DNA of 64,000 bases from Maribellus sp. YY47 (GCF_023111095.1 NZ_JALGYW010000008.1:159372-223371), one strand, 5' to 3'. Shown: positions 28,934 to 37,668, counted from the first letter of the stretch. Notes: generated by a model from the letters alone, not told the origin. Numbers and translations are program-made.

Positions 28934-28936
28934 TTT

Positions 28937-29335
28937 TTATTTCAGTTCGCCATTTTCTTTAAGAAATAAAAATATTTTTTTGTCTACTTCAGATATGATG
29001 TTCAGGTCCTTATAATTCAGCCATCTTATTTCTTCGATTTCACTTTTTGGACTTAAAATTCCATCGTATTCTGCCTTGTAACAAGTCATTTTAACTAATA
29101 CACCTTCTTTTGCTCCGTCAGATTGAGCTTTGAAAGTTCCGACATATTTAATTGTCTCATTTTTTATTCGCACGTCTAATTCCTCCAATACTTCTCTTTC
29201 AAGAGTCTGCTCGTCGGTTTCTCCCAATTCTCTTTTACCTCCTGGAATATAGTATTTTGATTTTCCTTTAGATTTTGTGCTTAAAATTTGTCCATTTTTT
29301 GTTTCAATAAACGCTATTTTATCAACTTCTTTCAT
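28937..29335 (-). CDS. NUDIX hydrolase, MutT-like
   Basis: A 132-residue single-domain NUDIX protein with a complete box: GGKRELGETDEQTLEREVLE followed by EL. It begins KEVDKIAFIETKNGQILSTKSKG. Length and motif fit small pyrophosphohydrolases that clean up oxidised or modified nucleotides, but substrate cannot be read from sequence. It is divergent from ssb across a 257-base gap that contains a strong dyad at 29444-29481. Confidence 0.88.
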   Translation of the reverse strand: MKEVDKIAFIETKNGQILSTKSKGKSKYYIPGGKRELGETDEQTLEREVLEELDVRIKNETIKYVGTFKAQSDGAKEGVLVKMTCYKAEYDGILSPKSEIEEIRWLNYKDLNIISEVDKKIFLFLKENGELK

Positions 29336-29443
29336 TTTCTGATAGGTATAGTCAAATGCATTACGGTATGTTAATACACTTCACCTGTTTTATTTAGAAA
29401 CTTTTGTGCTTTGTTAAAGTGCTAAAATACAAAATTATATCCG

Positions 29444-29481
29444 TTTGTAAACGCTTGTAATCGTTTATTGTCGTTTACAAA
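29444..29481. promoter_or_regulatory. Dyad in the divergent NUDIX/ssb spacer
   Basis: TTTGTAAACG (29444-29453) is repeated inverted and without mismatch as CGTTTACAAA (29472-29481), with another CGTTT word in between. The left arm also sits in the small palindrome CGTTTGTAAACG. The position between divergent genes suggests an operator or a cooperative pair of binding sites. Confidence 0.4.
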
Positions 29482-29592
29482 TGTTTAACTACCGAATAAG
29501 CCACTTTAGTCTAACTAGCTTTGTTTCAGCATTTCGTTTACGGAGACCGAAGCAAGAAACGGCTCCACAGTATTAACTAAAAATTACACATC

Positions 29593-29934
29593 ATGAATGC
29601 ATTAAGAAACAGCGTCAGGCTTCTCGGTCATTTGGGAGAAGATCCAAAAGTTAGAAAGCTCGACGGCGGGAAAACAGTTGCTAATTTCAACATAGCAACC
29701 AACGAAATTTATCGCGACAGTAACGGTGAAAAACGCAGCGAAACCATCTGGCACCGATTGGTAGCCTGGGGCAAGCAGGCTGAAATTGCAGAGAAATACC
29801 TGAAAAAAGGATCGGAGATTTCGATCGAGGGAAAATTGACCAACCGGACGTATGAAGATAAAAACGGCGATAAGCAGTACATTACCGAAATCGTCATCAA
29901 TCAAATGTTGATGCTGGATAAGTCCGCAATTTAG
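29593..29934 (+). CDS. ssb: Single-stranded DNA-binding protein, short form
   Basis: A 113-residue OB-fold SSB: NSVRLLGHLGEDPKVRKLDGG at the start, then TIWHRLVAWGKQAEIAEKYLKKG and SIEGKLTNRTYEDKNGDKQY, which are SSB hallmarks. The protein ends MLMLDKSAI directly after the OB fold. It lacks the flexible linker and acidic C-terminal tip (DDDIPF-like) that recruits partners, so it is probably a secondary SSB beside a longer chromosomal copy. A hairpin terminator follows at 29954-29987. Confidence 0.92.
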   Translation: MNALRNSVRLLGHLGEDPKVRKLDGGKTVANFNIATNEIYRDSNGEKRSETIWHRLVAWGKQAEIAEKYLKKGSEISIEGKLTNRTYEDKNGDKQYITEIVINQMLMLDKSAI

Positions 29935-29953
29935 TTTATTCGTGTTCAGCATT

Positions 29954-29987
29954 TAAAAAAGCAGGGAGCCTATGCTTCCCTGCTTTT
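29954..29987. terminator. Bidirectional terminator between ssb and CHRD gene
   Basis: GCAGGGA pairs with TCCCTGC (29961-29983), with an A-run on the left and TTTT on the right. It separates the convergent ssb and CHRD-protein genes and can serve both. Confidence 0.75.
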
Positions 29988-30024
29988 CAGATTTATCCTC
30001 AACTAAACCTGAACAACGTTCTGA

Positions 30025-30564
30025 TTAATTCGGACCTCCCGGCATATTCCCTTTGATCTGTCCTCTTATTTCTCCACCTCTGTTTTGGGAAGTATGAACA
30101 TTCACATACGCACCTCCGGCATAAATGGTATCGATAAGGTCCATTAAGGTAATTCCTGCGAGGTTGGCATCGGTAATAACGCCCTCAGCAAGTATTCCGC
30201 TGGTCATTCCCGGGATTAAAACCGGTGGTGCGGATGACGGGTAAAGCCATACCACTACCGGACCATTTTGTCCTGCAGGAGCAAAATGGATGTGAGACAT
30301 CAACACGTTTTCAATACTGTCGACAATGAGTTTATACGACAGTTCAGTACCTTCCTTGTTCAATTGAAAAATAGCCTGCCCGCTGGCATCGGTCCAAACC
30401 GCAGGAACTTCGTTTTCGCCCGAAAGGTGAGCCCTGAAATTCAGCACCTTTTGTGCACTTTTGAGCTGTACCTCATCCTGCAGATCGCTTGTCAGATCAC
30501 TTTTTTCGCAGGATACCATTGCGTAAATGCAAATAAGCAAGAATGTAAATTTTAATGTTTTCAT
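30025..30564 (-). CDS. CHRD-domain lipoprotein
   Basis: A 179-residue lipoprotein (lipobox YAMVSCEKSD). The CHRD domain spans about residues 41-170: FRAHLSGENEVPAVWTDASG, LSYKLIVDSIENVLMSHIHF, and the closing YVNVHTSQNRGGEIRGQI are diagnostic. CHRD domains are widespread in bacteria and named after chordin; their bacterial role is not established. It follows the truncated-globin gene by 24 bases on the same strand. Confidence 0.88.
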   Translation of the reverse strand: MKTLKFTFLLICIYAMVSCEKSDLTSDLQDEVQLKSAQKVLNFRAHLSGENEVPAVWTDASGQAIFQLNKEGTELSYKLIVDSIENVLMSHIHFAPAGQNGPVVVWLYPSSAPPVLIPGMTSGILAEGVITDANLAGITLMDLIDTIYAGGAYVNVHTSQNRGGEIRGQIKGNMPGGPN

Positions 30565-30588
30565 GGTTATTTTGTTTTAAAAGGATCG

Positions 30589-30981
30589 TTAAACTCCAAC
30601 AATATCAGTTTTTAAGGCGTAGGCAATGGCCAGCACATCTTTCCGGGTTTCTTCGTCGATATTATTTTTCCCCAGCGCTTTCATAATGTCGTCGATCACG
30701 TGCATGTATTCTCCCTGGCTGATGTTCATCCCTTTGTGCGAGGAGAGCATATCTTTCCCCTTATACTCCTGGGGACCGCCGCTGCCAGCTGCCAGAAAGT
30801 GAATCAGATGTTGCCTTACTTCTGAAAAATGTTCAGGACTGTCTTTTAAGGGCAGAAATCGCGCGTTTACAGCCGGATTTGTCATGTGGTTTTCAACGAT
30901 GTCATCGACAATGGCGGTTATTCCTGCGATACCCCCCAATCGTTCATACAACGATTTCACTTCCCTTTGATCTTCTCTCAT
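30589..30981 (-). CDS. Group 1 truncated hemoglobin
   Basis: A 130-residue 2-on-2 globin. SLYERLGGIAGITAIVDDIV is the typical N-terminal region and the proximal heme ligand is His82 in MLSSHKGMNIS. The E-helix region reads RQHLIHFLAAGSGGPQEY, with the glycine-rich EF stretch. Such proteins bind O2 or NO and often detoxify NO. It may be co-transcribed with the CHRD lipoprotein. A 12-bp palindrome lies 78-89 bases upstream. Confidence 0.9.
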   Translation of the reverse strand: MREDQREVKSLYERLGGIAGITAIVDDIVENHMTNPAVNARFLPLKDSPEHFSEVRQHLIHFLAAGSGGPQEYKGKDMLSSHKGMNISQGEYMHVIDDIMKALGKNNIDEETRKDVLAIAYALKTDIVGV

Positions 30982-31575
30982 TTTCCTGGTAATTAGAATT
31001 ATTGTTTTAAAACGGTCAGAAATATATCCGTGCGATAGCTACTGAACCTTTCCTAAGAGGAAATATTTCCAATTAAGTCACAGAACACTAAAAAACAGAG
31101 TGTAAATTTGGTTTTTTGAAAGATAAAAGACCTTCTTCTTGATTAAATTTAGGCTATAATGAATTAATAAACAATACAGTAGCAATAAAATACCTCCAAG
31201 TGTTATATTGTAGCAAATACAGTTAGTTTGTAAATACAAAGAATTTGTCTCAAAAGTATTTTGGGAATAAACCTGGATTTTAAAGAGAGTTAAAGTGGAT
31301 GTCGCTTCTAATAAATAATATGCTAAACAGGTAGATTCAAAAAAATATTGGTCTAAGAGTGATCAACGTATAGAAAGCTTTATATCGCACACTTAGTAAT
31401 AACTTCTAAGTGAAAGCGACTCATTTTTTGTATTTTCACGAAGAAGGATATTTACCAGAATCCGTTTCTTTTCGGTTTGGGATATTTTCGAAAGTTGATG
31501 CACTTTTCAAAAGTTATTAAGCGCTAAAACAGGTTGTATATGCCTAACTAATAATCATTAACGAATCAATACCAC
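30982..31575. other. 594-base AT-rich spacer with one palindrome
   Basis: Divergent spacer between the globin gene (minus) and GH105 gene (plus). The only clear structure is the perfect palindrome GGAAATATTTCC at 31059-31070, a candidate regulator site for the globin gene. No open frame, tRNA or convincing TAnnTTTG box with a matching -33 element was found. The length suggests a complex control region or a decayed gene. Confidence 0.4.
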
Positions 31576-32700
31576 ATGAAAAAGCTAAATCTTTGTATTC
31601 TAAACCTTTTGATTTTTTTCGGATCATGTCAATTCTCAGGAACAGAAACTCCGACCCAAGAAGATGTACTGACAAAAATGAAACTGGCGAACGCCTATTT
31701 TATGCAAAAATGGCCCGATACCGGGAAAAGCATTATAACGAACAGAGAACGCCCCAGTAATATATGGACACGCGCGGTTTATTACGAAGGATTGATGGCA
31801 CTCTATTCCATTGATCCGAAACCTGAATTTTACGATTATGCCGTTTCGTGGGGAGAAGAACATCGCTGGGGATTGCGCGATGGTTATGTTGCAACACGTA
31901 ATGGAGACAATCAATGCTGCGGGCAAACCTATATCGATTTGTATAATATCGAACAGCAAGAGGAGAGAATAATCGATATTAAGGCTTCGGTTGATTCGAT
32001 GATGGCAACAGATAAAATCGATGATTGGGACTGGATTGATGCCCTACAAATGGCAATGCCCGTATTTGCGAAGCTAACGGCGCTTACCGGCGATACGGCT
32101 TATTCGGAAAGGATGTACGCAATGTACATGGATACGAAAGTCCGGCAAGGTCTGTGGAATCCAAACGACCGATTATGGTGGCGCGACAAAGATTTCTTAC
32201 CTCCCTATAAAGAACCCAATGGAGAAGATTGCTACTGGTCGCGTGGAAATGGCTGGGTGGTGGCTGCTTTGGTACGAGTACTCGATATTTTGCCCGACGA
32301 TCGGCACCGCACCGAATATGAAGAAACACTGCTTGCCATGCTTGATGCATTGGTTCCCTTACAACGAGAGGATGGATTTTGGAATGTCAGTTTACATGAT
32401 TCTGAAAATTTTGGAGGAAAAGAAACCAGCGGCACGGCTCTGTTTGTTTACGGAATGGCCTGGGCAGTTAATAACGGACTGGTAGAAAGTGAGAAATTTG
32501 AACCTGTTATTTTTAAGGCCTGGAATGCGATTATTAAAGAAGCTCTGCACAAAGACGGATTTCTGGGCTATGTGCAGGGAACCGGAAAACAACCCTCGGA
32601 TGGTCAGCCGGTTACTTATACCAGCATGCCCGATTTTGAAGATTACGGGCTTGGTTGCTTTTTGTTGGCAGGCTCTGAGGTTTTCAAAATGGTTCAGTAA
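31576..32700 (+). CDS. GH105-like unsaturated glucuronyl/galacturonyl hydrolase lipoprotein
   Basis: A 374-residue hydrolase with a lipobox (FFGSCQFSG), so it is membrane-anchored, unlike the GH105 at 22.7 kb. Matching segments are WTRAVYYEGLMALY, NQCCGQTYIDLY, the Asp-bearing DWDWIDALQMAMPVFAKL, YWSRGNGWVVAALVRVL and GCFLLAGSEVFK. It is more divergent from classic YteR but keeps the fold landmarks. Likely substrate: unsaturated rhamnogalacturonan disaccharide. Confidence 0.88.
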   Translation: MKKLNLCILNLLIFFGSCQFSGTETPTQEDVLTKMKLANAYFMQKWPDTGKSIITNRERPSNIWTRAVYYEGLMALYSIDPKPEFYDYAVSWGEEHRWGLRDGYVATRNGDNQCCGQTYIDLYNIEQQEERIIDIKASVDSMMATDKIDDWDWIDALQMAMPVFAKLTALTGDTAYSERMYAMYMDTKVRQGLWNPNDRLWWRDKDFLPPYKEPNGEDCYWSRGNGWVVAALVRVLDILPDDRHRTEYEETLLAMLDALVPLQREDGFWNVSLHDSENFGGKETSGTALFVYGMAWAVNNGLVESEKFEPVIFKAWNAIIKEALHKDGFLGYVQGTGKQPSDGQPVTYTSMPDFEDYGLGCFLLAGSEVFKMVQ

Positions 32701-32756
32701 TTTGATCATTCAACTATTAACATCAGATTTTATTGCACTGAAAGAATCATAAGGAG

Positions 32757-33581
32757 TTAATGTATTACCCGACGTTCTCTCCATTCAGACGTGACCAGTT
32801 CCTCATTCCGATTTGTAGTTTGAATAAGGCGGGAGAGCTGGGTTGCCGAACGAAGCGGCATAAAACGGTGCAAAGCCGCGATAACCCGGTTGTAAAAACA
32901 CGGAATGGCCAGCGGTTTTCCGCGCATCAATGAAATATATCCATAGCCGGCCACCTTTTCGGGACTGGCACTAAACACTCCGAATTTGGGTAAAAGATTA
33001 CCGTTTGAACGTTGAAAATTAGTCTTGGTAACGCCCGGGCAAAGTGTGGTTACCGTTATATTTGTGTCTTTGAGTTCGTTGGCAAGTGCCATCCCAAAAT
33101 GGAGGAGATAGGCTTTCGAGGCGTAATAAACTGCCATAAATGGCCCCGGCTGAAAGGCGGCAATAGATGAAACATTCAGAATTTTGCCAGAGTTCCGGTT
33201 AATCATGTCTTTCAGAAAGAGATGTGTAAGTTGTGTAGTAGTTGTTACGCTGAGCTGTAAAAGATCAAGCTGACGGCGCTGATCGGCTTCATAAAAACTG
33301 CCAAAAACACCAAACCCTGCGTTGTTAACCAATACCTGTATTTTGATTCCTTGGCTTTTCGTGGTTTCATAGATTTTTTGTGCAGCTTGAGGATCAGTAA
33401 GATTAATAATCATGTTTTCAATCCTGCAGTGGTACTTTTCTTCAAAGTCGTTTTTTATTTCCGAAAGCTTTGTTGCGTTAAGATCGACCAGTACCAGGTT
33501 ATAATCCTGATCTGCAAATATGCGGGCAAATTCATACCCAATGCCGCTTGCTGCCCCGGTAATTAAACAAAATTCTTTCAT
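32757..33581 (-). CDS. Short-chain dehydrogenase/reductase
   Basis: A 274-residue classical SDR with TGAASGIG (cofactor loop), NNAGFG, the catalytic Ser in LNVSSIAA and YYASK with catalytic Tyr and Lys. The acidic residue after strand 2 (LVDLNATKL) suggests NAD preference. The C-terminal extension (about 200-274) has a mildly hydrophobic helix (CFYNRVIAALHRFMPLR), as in DltE-like SDRs. Substrate is unknown. It converges on the GH105 gene. Confidence 0.9.
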   Translation of the reverse strand: MKEFCLITGAASGIGYEFARIFADQDYNLVLVDLNATKLSEIKNDFEEKYHCRIENMIINLTDPQAAQKIYETTKSQGIKIQVLVNNAGFGVFGSFYEADQRRQLDLLQLSVTTTTQLTHLFLKDMINRNSGKILNVSSIAAFQPGPFMAVYYASKAYLLHFGMALANELKDTNITVTTLCPGVTKTNFQRSNGNLLPKFGVFSASPEKVAGYGYISLMRGKPLAIPCFYNRVIAALHRFMPLRSATQLSRLIQTTNRNEELVTSEWRERRVIH

Positions 33582-33836
33582 GGCAGTGTATGTAGGTTTT
33601 CATTCAATTTACAAAATAAATGGGCGAATGTCAATTGTGTCGGTTTGGGAAATCCCGTTTCAGTTGTTTTCTGTCTGGCATTGCCGTATCAAAACTTAAC
33701 CTGTAGGCAATTATTTTAATAAATGATAGAAACTTTGGATCAAGGTTAAACTTTCGTCCCTAAAGGATGTCTTTTAGAGTATTCTTGAGAAAAGGGAGAT
33801 TCAGAGAATTAGAAACAACGATTAAAATTTAATGAA

Positions 33837-34343
33837 ATGAGTAAGATTCAGGCAAAAGTCAGAGTTTATCACAGGTACTTAGGATTTTTTCTGGCAGGGA
33901 TAATGAGCATTTACGCCATCAGCGGGACCATCATGATTTTTCGTACGACCAACTATTTTAAAATTGAAAACAATATTACCAAAGAATTAAAGCCAAACTT
34001 GCCTGAAGGAGAACTGGGAAGAGCGTTGGCGATCCGGAATTTTAAAGTAACCAAGGAGACCGTTGATGAAATCACTTTTGCAGAAGGGACTTACAATAAA
34101 AATACAGGAGTTGCCAACTATACCGTGAAGCAACTGCCGCTTGTTCTTCAAAAACTGGAACGACTGCATAAAGCCACTACCAACAGCCGTTTATTTTACC
34201 TGAACATATTTTTTGGCGCCGCATTATTGTTCTTTTCGCTATCAGCGTTTTTTATGTATGTAAAAACGGCCAAAGTTTTAAAGAAAGGGATTTTAGTGGC
34301 CATAGGAGGATTGGTTTTCGCTCTGCTTATGGTTTTTATTTAA
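33837..34343 (+). CDS. PepSY-associated membrane protein
   Basis: A 168-residue membrane protein starting AKVRVYHRYLGFFLAGIMSIYAISGTIMIF, the usual first helix of the PepSY-TM family, with its His-Arg-Tyr. A periplasmic loop of about 90 residues and two C-terminal helices (NIFFGAALLFFSLSAFFMYV, ILVAIGGLVFALLMVFI) follow. Family members occur with iron-uptake and reductase genes, but no such neighbour is here, so its role is open. It is much shorter than full PepSY-TM proteins. Confidence 0.8.
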   Translation: MSKIQAKVRVYHRYLGFFLAGIMSIYAISGTIMIFRTTNYFKIENNITKELKPNLPEGELGRALAIRNFKVTKETVDEITFAEGTYNKNTGVANYTVKQLPLVLQKLERLHKATTNSRLFYLNIFFGAALLFFSLSAFFMYVKTAKVLKKGILVAIGGLVFALLMVFI

Positions 34344-34396
34344 AGCAGGCGGAAGAGAAGGAGTTAATCCGGCATTTGTCTATTGAAAAAGTCTGC

Positions 34397-34864
34397 TTAG
34401 TCTTTGGGTATATATTTGCTAAAACTCCCGTAAAAATACTCCAGCTGATCTTTGGTGAGATTGTGTTGAATGCGGGTACAATTTCCTTCTTTGTTTAAAA
34501 ATACCTGTAAAACAGATATATCCTTTTGATAAATCGTGTATTCAGTAGAGTTGGTTTGTGTATTTGCCCTTGAGTATTGCCAGTTAAGGTGCGGAGCAGA
34601 ATTGCCCATATCACCCGAGTAATCTACTGTTAAATTCGATTTATTGGGCGTTGTGTACATACCTTTACTCTGGAATTCGTACACCAGTATTTTCTCCCCT
34701 TCAGATGAAGTTTCTGTTCTGGCGGGCTTTCCCAGTCGGTTGTAAATGATCTTTTCATTTTGTCCGACTATGGCATGATGAATGGCTTCGTTGGCTAATT
34801 TTCCAGTGGTTGAACATGAATCCAGTAAAAGGAGAAGAAAAAACAGGGCGGTTAAATTTTTCAT
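34397..34864 (-). CDS. Hypothetical lipoprotein, SmpA/OmlA-like region
   Basis: A 155-residue lipoprotein (lipobox LLLDSCSTTG). Residues about 35-65 (GQNEKIIYNRLGKPARTETSSEGEKILVYEF) resemble the BamE/SmpA-type fold, in which a short helix precedes GxP and a YxF strand. The rest has no assignable domain. It is alone between two plus-strand genes. Similarity to BamE is structural intuition rather than a firm match. Confidence 0.65.
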   Translation of the reverse strand: MKNLTALFFLLLLLDSCSTTGKLANEAIHHAIVGQNEKIIYNRLGKPARTETSSEGEKILVYEFQSKGMYTTPNKSNLTVDYSGDMGNSAPHLNWQYSRANTQTNSTEYTIYQKDISVLQVFLNKEGNCTRIQHNLTKDQLEYFYGSFSKYIPKD

Positions 34865-34989
34865 GATTGAAGATTGTTGATTTTTAGGCTTCTACGCAAT
34901 GTTGATGGGATAGTTTGTTTTTATAATACGAAAAGTCTGTATTTCATTGATCTAAAACTCAAAAGTAAACATTTTACGCCGGTATCACA

Positions 34990-35382
34990 ATGAGTAGAGA
35001 AGCTGTATTTAATGAAATTGAACAGATGTTTGGACAGGTTCCGTCGATGTTTAAACGTGTACCGGAAGCAACAATTGATTTGGAATGGAACGTGTTTAAA
35101 AGTGTTCATCTTGCAGGAGGAGCAATTCCGAACAAATATCGGGAATTAATTGGAGTAGCCATTTCAGCGGCTACCAAGTGTTGGTATTGTGCCTATTTTT
35201 ACACCGAAATGGCAAAATTAAACGGAGCCACAGCGGAAGAAATTGAGGAAGCTGTGCATTATGTCAAATCGAGTGCCGGTTGGAGCGCTTATGTAAACGG
35301 AATGCAACTGAATTACGATGATTTTGTGAAGGAAGTTGATGAAGTATGCGAACATGTAAAAAGTTCGATGGTAGATGTATAA
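34990..35382 (+). CDS. Carboxymuconolactone decarboxylase/AhpD-like protein
   Basis: A 130-residue all-helical CMD-family protein. The family region reads LIGVAISAATKCWYCAYFYTEMAKLNGATAEEIEEA. The redox CxxC is present (CWYC), but the His that normally follows three residues later is Tyr, so AhpD-type chemistry may be altered. The N-terminus (IEQMFGQVPSMFKRVPE) is typical of stand-alone members. Its convergent neighbour is a cysteine-rich MerR protein, which may hint at a shared redox theme, though this is only adjacency. Confidence 0.85.
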   Translation: MSREAVFNEIEQMFGQVPSMFKRVPEATIDLEWNVFKSVHLAGGAIPNKYRELIGVAISAATKCWYCAYFYTEMAKLNGATAEEIEEAVHYVKSSAGWSAYVNGMQLNYDDFVKEVDEVCEHVKSSMVDV

Positions 35383-35454
35383 GAAACTTCAGGGTGAAAA
35401 TTTTTCAGAAATCCATCCTTCTGCAAGCATAGTATAAAGAGGGGTGTATCTTTG

Positions 35455-35898
35455 TTAAGGCAGATATTTCTTTAATAAGGTTTTCATTTCCAGGTCAGCT
35501 GTAATCGACAGGTAAACTTCACATTCACGGCAGTCTTTGTTTCTGCATTCTGCTCCTTTTTCAGAGGCTTCCCAGCAGGGGAGATTCGAGGAATAGTAAG
35601 CGTCGCAGTTTTTTCTTGATTGAAGAGAACAGTTATTAATCGTCCAGCAGGGAATAAGCGCCAATTTTGCTTTTATTCCCGCAAAATTTAACCCATCTTC
35701 TTCCAGACATTTTCTTATCCAGACCAATCTCAATATATCGGAATCCGAAAACAAATGCCGCCTCGACTCTTTTTTATGGGGGATAATCAATCCCCGGTCG
35801 ATGTATTGACGGATGGAATGCTGAGCAGTTTGCGAAAGTTTCGATGCAATACTCAGCGTGTAGAGAGGTTCGTTGCCGTTGATAATTACTCCTGACAT
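35455..35898 (-). CDS. MerR-family regulator with cysteine-rich C-terminal domain
   Basis: A 147-residue protein; start ATG 35898 is preferred to the TTG two codons earlier. Residues about 8-75 form a MerR winged helix: YTLSIASKLSQTAQHSIRQY, then RRHLFSDSDILRLVWIRKCL. Instead of a long coiled-coil effector domain there is a compact tail with about nine cysteines (CWTINNCSLQSRKNC, LPCWEASEKGAEC, NKDCRECEVY). The CWE and CxxC-VY words recall two-CW type domains. A metal, Fe-S or heme ligand set is plausible but unproven. A CAGTTT/AAACTG dyad lies just upstream. Confidence 0.8.
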   Translation of the reverse strand: MSGVIINGNEPLYTLSIASKLSQTAQHSIRQYIDRGLIIPHKKESRRHLFSDSDILRLVWIRKCLEEDGLNFAGIKAKLALIPCWTINNCSLQSRKNCDAYYSSNLPCWEASEKGAECRNKDCRECEVYLSITADLEMKTLLKKYLP

Positions 35899-35907
35899 GG
35901 CCAAACT

Positions 35908-35933
35908 CAGTTTTGTTGTGTTACATCAAACTG
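35908..35933. promoter_or_regulatory. Dyad upstream of the MerR-family gene; rest of the 317-base spacer empty
   Basis: CAGTTT (35908-35913) and AAACTG (35928-35933) form an inverted repeat 10 bases before the MerR start, a possible autoregulatory site. The remainder of the divergent spacer to 36215 is AT-rich and shows no gene or clear promoter. Confidence 0.3.
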
Positions 35934-36215
35934 GCGTATTCTTTAAACAAGTTAACGAATAAAAACCAATTCGAGATTCGAATCCACGTCATCATTTTTC
36001 GATGATCGGGTGATTTTTCAACATAATGTACAGATAATCAGTTGCATAAGTGTTTACTTTGATTTTATTTAAATTGCTTCTAAGTGCAAAAAACTGTAGC
36101 TTACAATACATAAATACTGAATTCATCAGTAGTTGATAAATCCAAAAGCATACTTCTCATTTGTCCGGTTAGTTTGTGATAAACATGAGTTTTTGTTTCA
36201 TCTAAATTCAAAATT

Positions 36216-36818
36216 ATGAAAAACTTATGCAGACTTTTTCTCTTGGTGTTGGGCATGGGAGTATGTGTTTCATGCACTTCTGTATCAGATGATGTTGTTG
36301 ATGCTCGCTTAAAGAGCGGGAATTTGGGTGCTGATAAATCGGATGACATTAAAATGGTGACTGTTCCGTTTATTGTGGATTATGTTGGTACCTATGTGTA
36401 TGGTCCGTTTGGAATTCCTACCGACAAATGCGACATTAATGTTTTTGTCGATGGAGTCGGCACGGGCACTCACGTTGGACAGTCGATGGTACATTTCGAT
36501 TTTTGCGTAACACCCTATTTTACACCCGAAGGTCAATTGGATCATGGCGATTATGGCGATGCGTACGCCTACATTGTTGCAGCAAATGGCGATACTCTGT
36601 TTGTGACGTTAAGCGGAACGGTATTTCCCGGCCGACTGGAAGACCATCCCGATTATGTAGTTTCGTATTGGAGAGATCCGTTTGAAATTATAGGAGGAAC
36701 CGGAAGATTTGAAGATGCTTCGGGTGGTGGCATGACCAATGATTACAACAGCAGCGAGGATTCCAATTCCCATCATCATTGGGAAGGGACCATTACCCTG
36801 AAAAAAGGGAAACGGTAA
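36216..36818 (+). CDS. Hypothetical lipoprotein
   Basis: A 200-residue lipoprotein (lipobox VCVSCTSVS). The mature protein is rich in Gly, Asp and aromatic residues. Around residues 95-180 it has the pattern DTLFVTLSGTVFPGR, PFEIIGGTGRFEDASGGG and HHHWEGTITLKKG, which recalls small beta-barrels such as the allene-oxide-cyclase-like fold. No function is known. It converges on the DUF4382 gene across MITE-like copy 2. Confidence 0.7.
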   Translation: MKNLCRLFLLVLGMGVCVSCTSVSDDVVDARLKSGNLGADKSDDIKMVTVPFIVDYVGTYVYGPFGIPTDKCDINVFVDGVGTGTHVGQSMVHFDFCVTPYFTPEGQLDHGDYGDAYAYIVAANGDTLFVTLSGTVFPGRLEDHPDYVVSYWRDPFEIIGGTGRFEDASGGGMTNDYNSSEDSNSHHHWEGTITLKKGKR

Positions 36819-36958
36819 CGAAATTACTTTTTGGAATAGGGTTTAACAATAGGTTAAGCCCTTTTTGTCTCGGCTATTTGTTTTAGTGGGAAGAGCGAAG
36901 TTTTTTTTGAATTTATAAATGAGGAAAGAAACTCCATTGGAAAAACGATAAAGAAAGA

Positions 36959-37110
36959 GGCTGTCCAAGAAGTCAGTAAAATCAGGTTCACGCAAAGACA
37001 CAAAAGAAGCGCAAAGGTCGCAGATTACTCATAATCAGCTTCTCTATTTGCGTGCTTTTGAGTAAATCTTGGCGCGCTTTGCGTGACATTTACTTTTTGG
37101 ACAGCCCCTT
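36959..37110. repeat. MITE-like element, copy 2 (~150 bp, inverted relative to copy 1)
   Basis: Reading plus strand, this copy equals the reverse complement of 23869-24020 with about six differences by eye. Its termini are GGCTGTCCAAGAAGT (left) and, inverted, GGGGCTGTCCAAAAAGT (right). It lies in the 328-base spacer between convergent genes and ends with TTTTAT, so it can also act as a transcription stop for the plus-strand lipoprotein gene. No target duplication could be defined. Confidence 0.8.
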
Positions 37111-37146
37111 TTATCTATTCGGTAATTGATAAGAATTATGTTGAAA

Positions 37147-37668
37147 CTATTCAGTGATAACAGTAATTACTGGTTTTAATGAATAGCTTCCATTTCCTTT
37201 ATTGACTACTGATTTTTCTGCATCAAAGTCGAGTGTCATTTCAAAGGTTTCGCCTTCTGCAATATCAGCATGAATATTAAACTTTAATCCGGATTGTTGT
37301 GCGGATGGAGTTTCCAAATCCAAAGTATCTCCTGCTAAAACAATTTGATTGTTTGAGCCCAAAATCATTCGCATCTGGTTGATCCTTCCAACCGGGATTT
37401 CATCTTCGGTCAGTAGAATAGAACTATCGCCCACTAAGGTAAGGAGGTCAATTTGTCCCATAGTATCAAGCGCTAAATCCTTCCAGCCACTGATGTCGGA
37501 AGTGTCGTTCGAAGCATTTATTTTTAAACCTTGAAGGTCGATTAATACTGCCTCATAGTCTCCCGGTGCGTCGGTCAATGATACTTTAAGGGTACCAGAT
37601 CCGTTTTCGTCGTTGCAGCCCAATAAAAGGGCTGAAAATGCGAAAAGTGTCAAAAAAATCTTTTTCAT
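37147..37668 (-). CDS. DUF4382 lipoprotein
   Basis: A 173-residue lipoprotein (lipobox LLLGCNDEN). GTLKVSLTDAPGDYEAVLIDLQGLKIN is the signature opening of DUF4382, and LDTMGQIDLLTLVGDSSILL with VGRINQMRMIL completes the domain. The family is exported, with a beta-sandwich fold, common in Bacteroidota and of unknown role. It is a single gene. The 333 bases between its start and tRNA-Gly contain nothing I can identify. Confidence 0.85.
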   Translation of the reverse strand: MKKIFLTLFAFSALLLGCNDENGSGTLKVSLTDAPGDYEAVLIDLQGLKINASNDTSDISGWKDLALDTMGQIDLLTLVGDSSILLTEDEIPVGRINQMRMILGSNNQIVLAGDTLDLETPSAQQSGLKFNIHADIAEGETFEMTLDFDAEKSVVNKGNGSYSLKPVITVITE

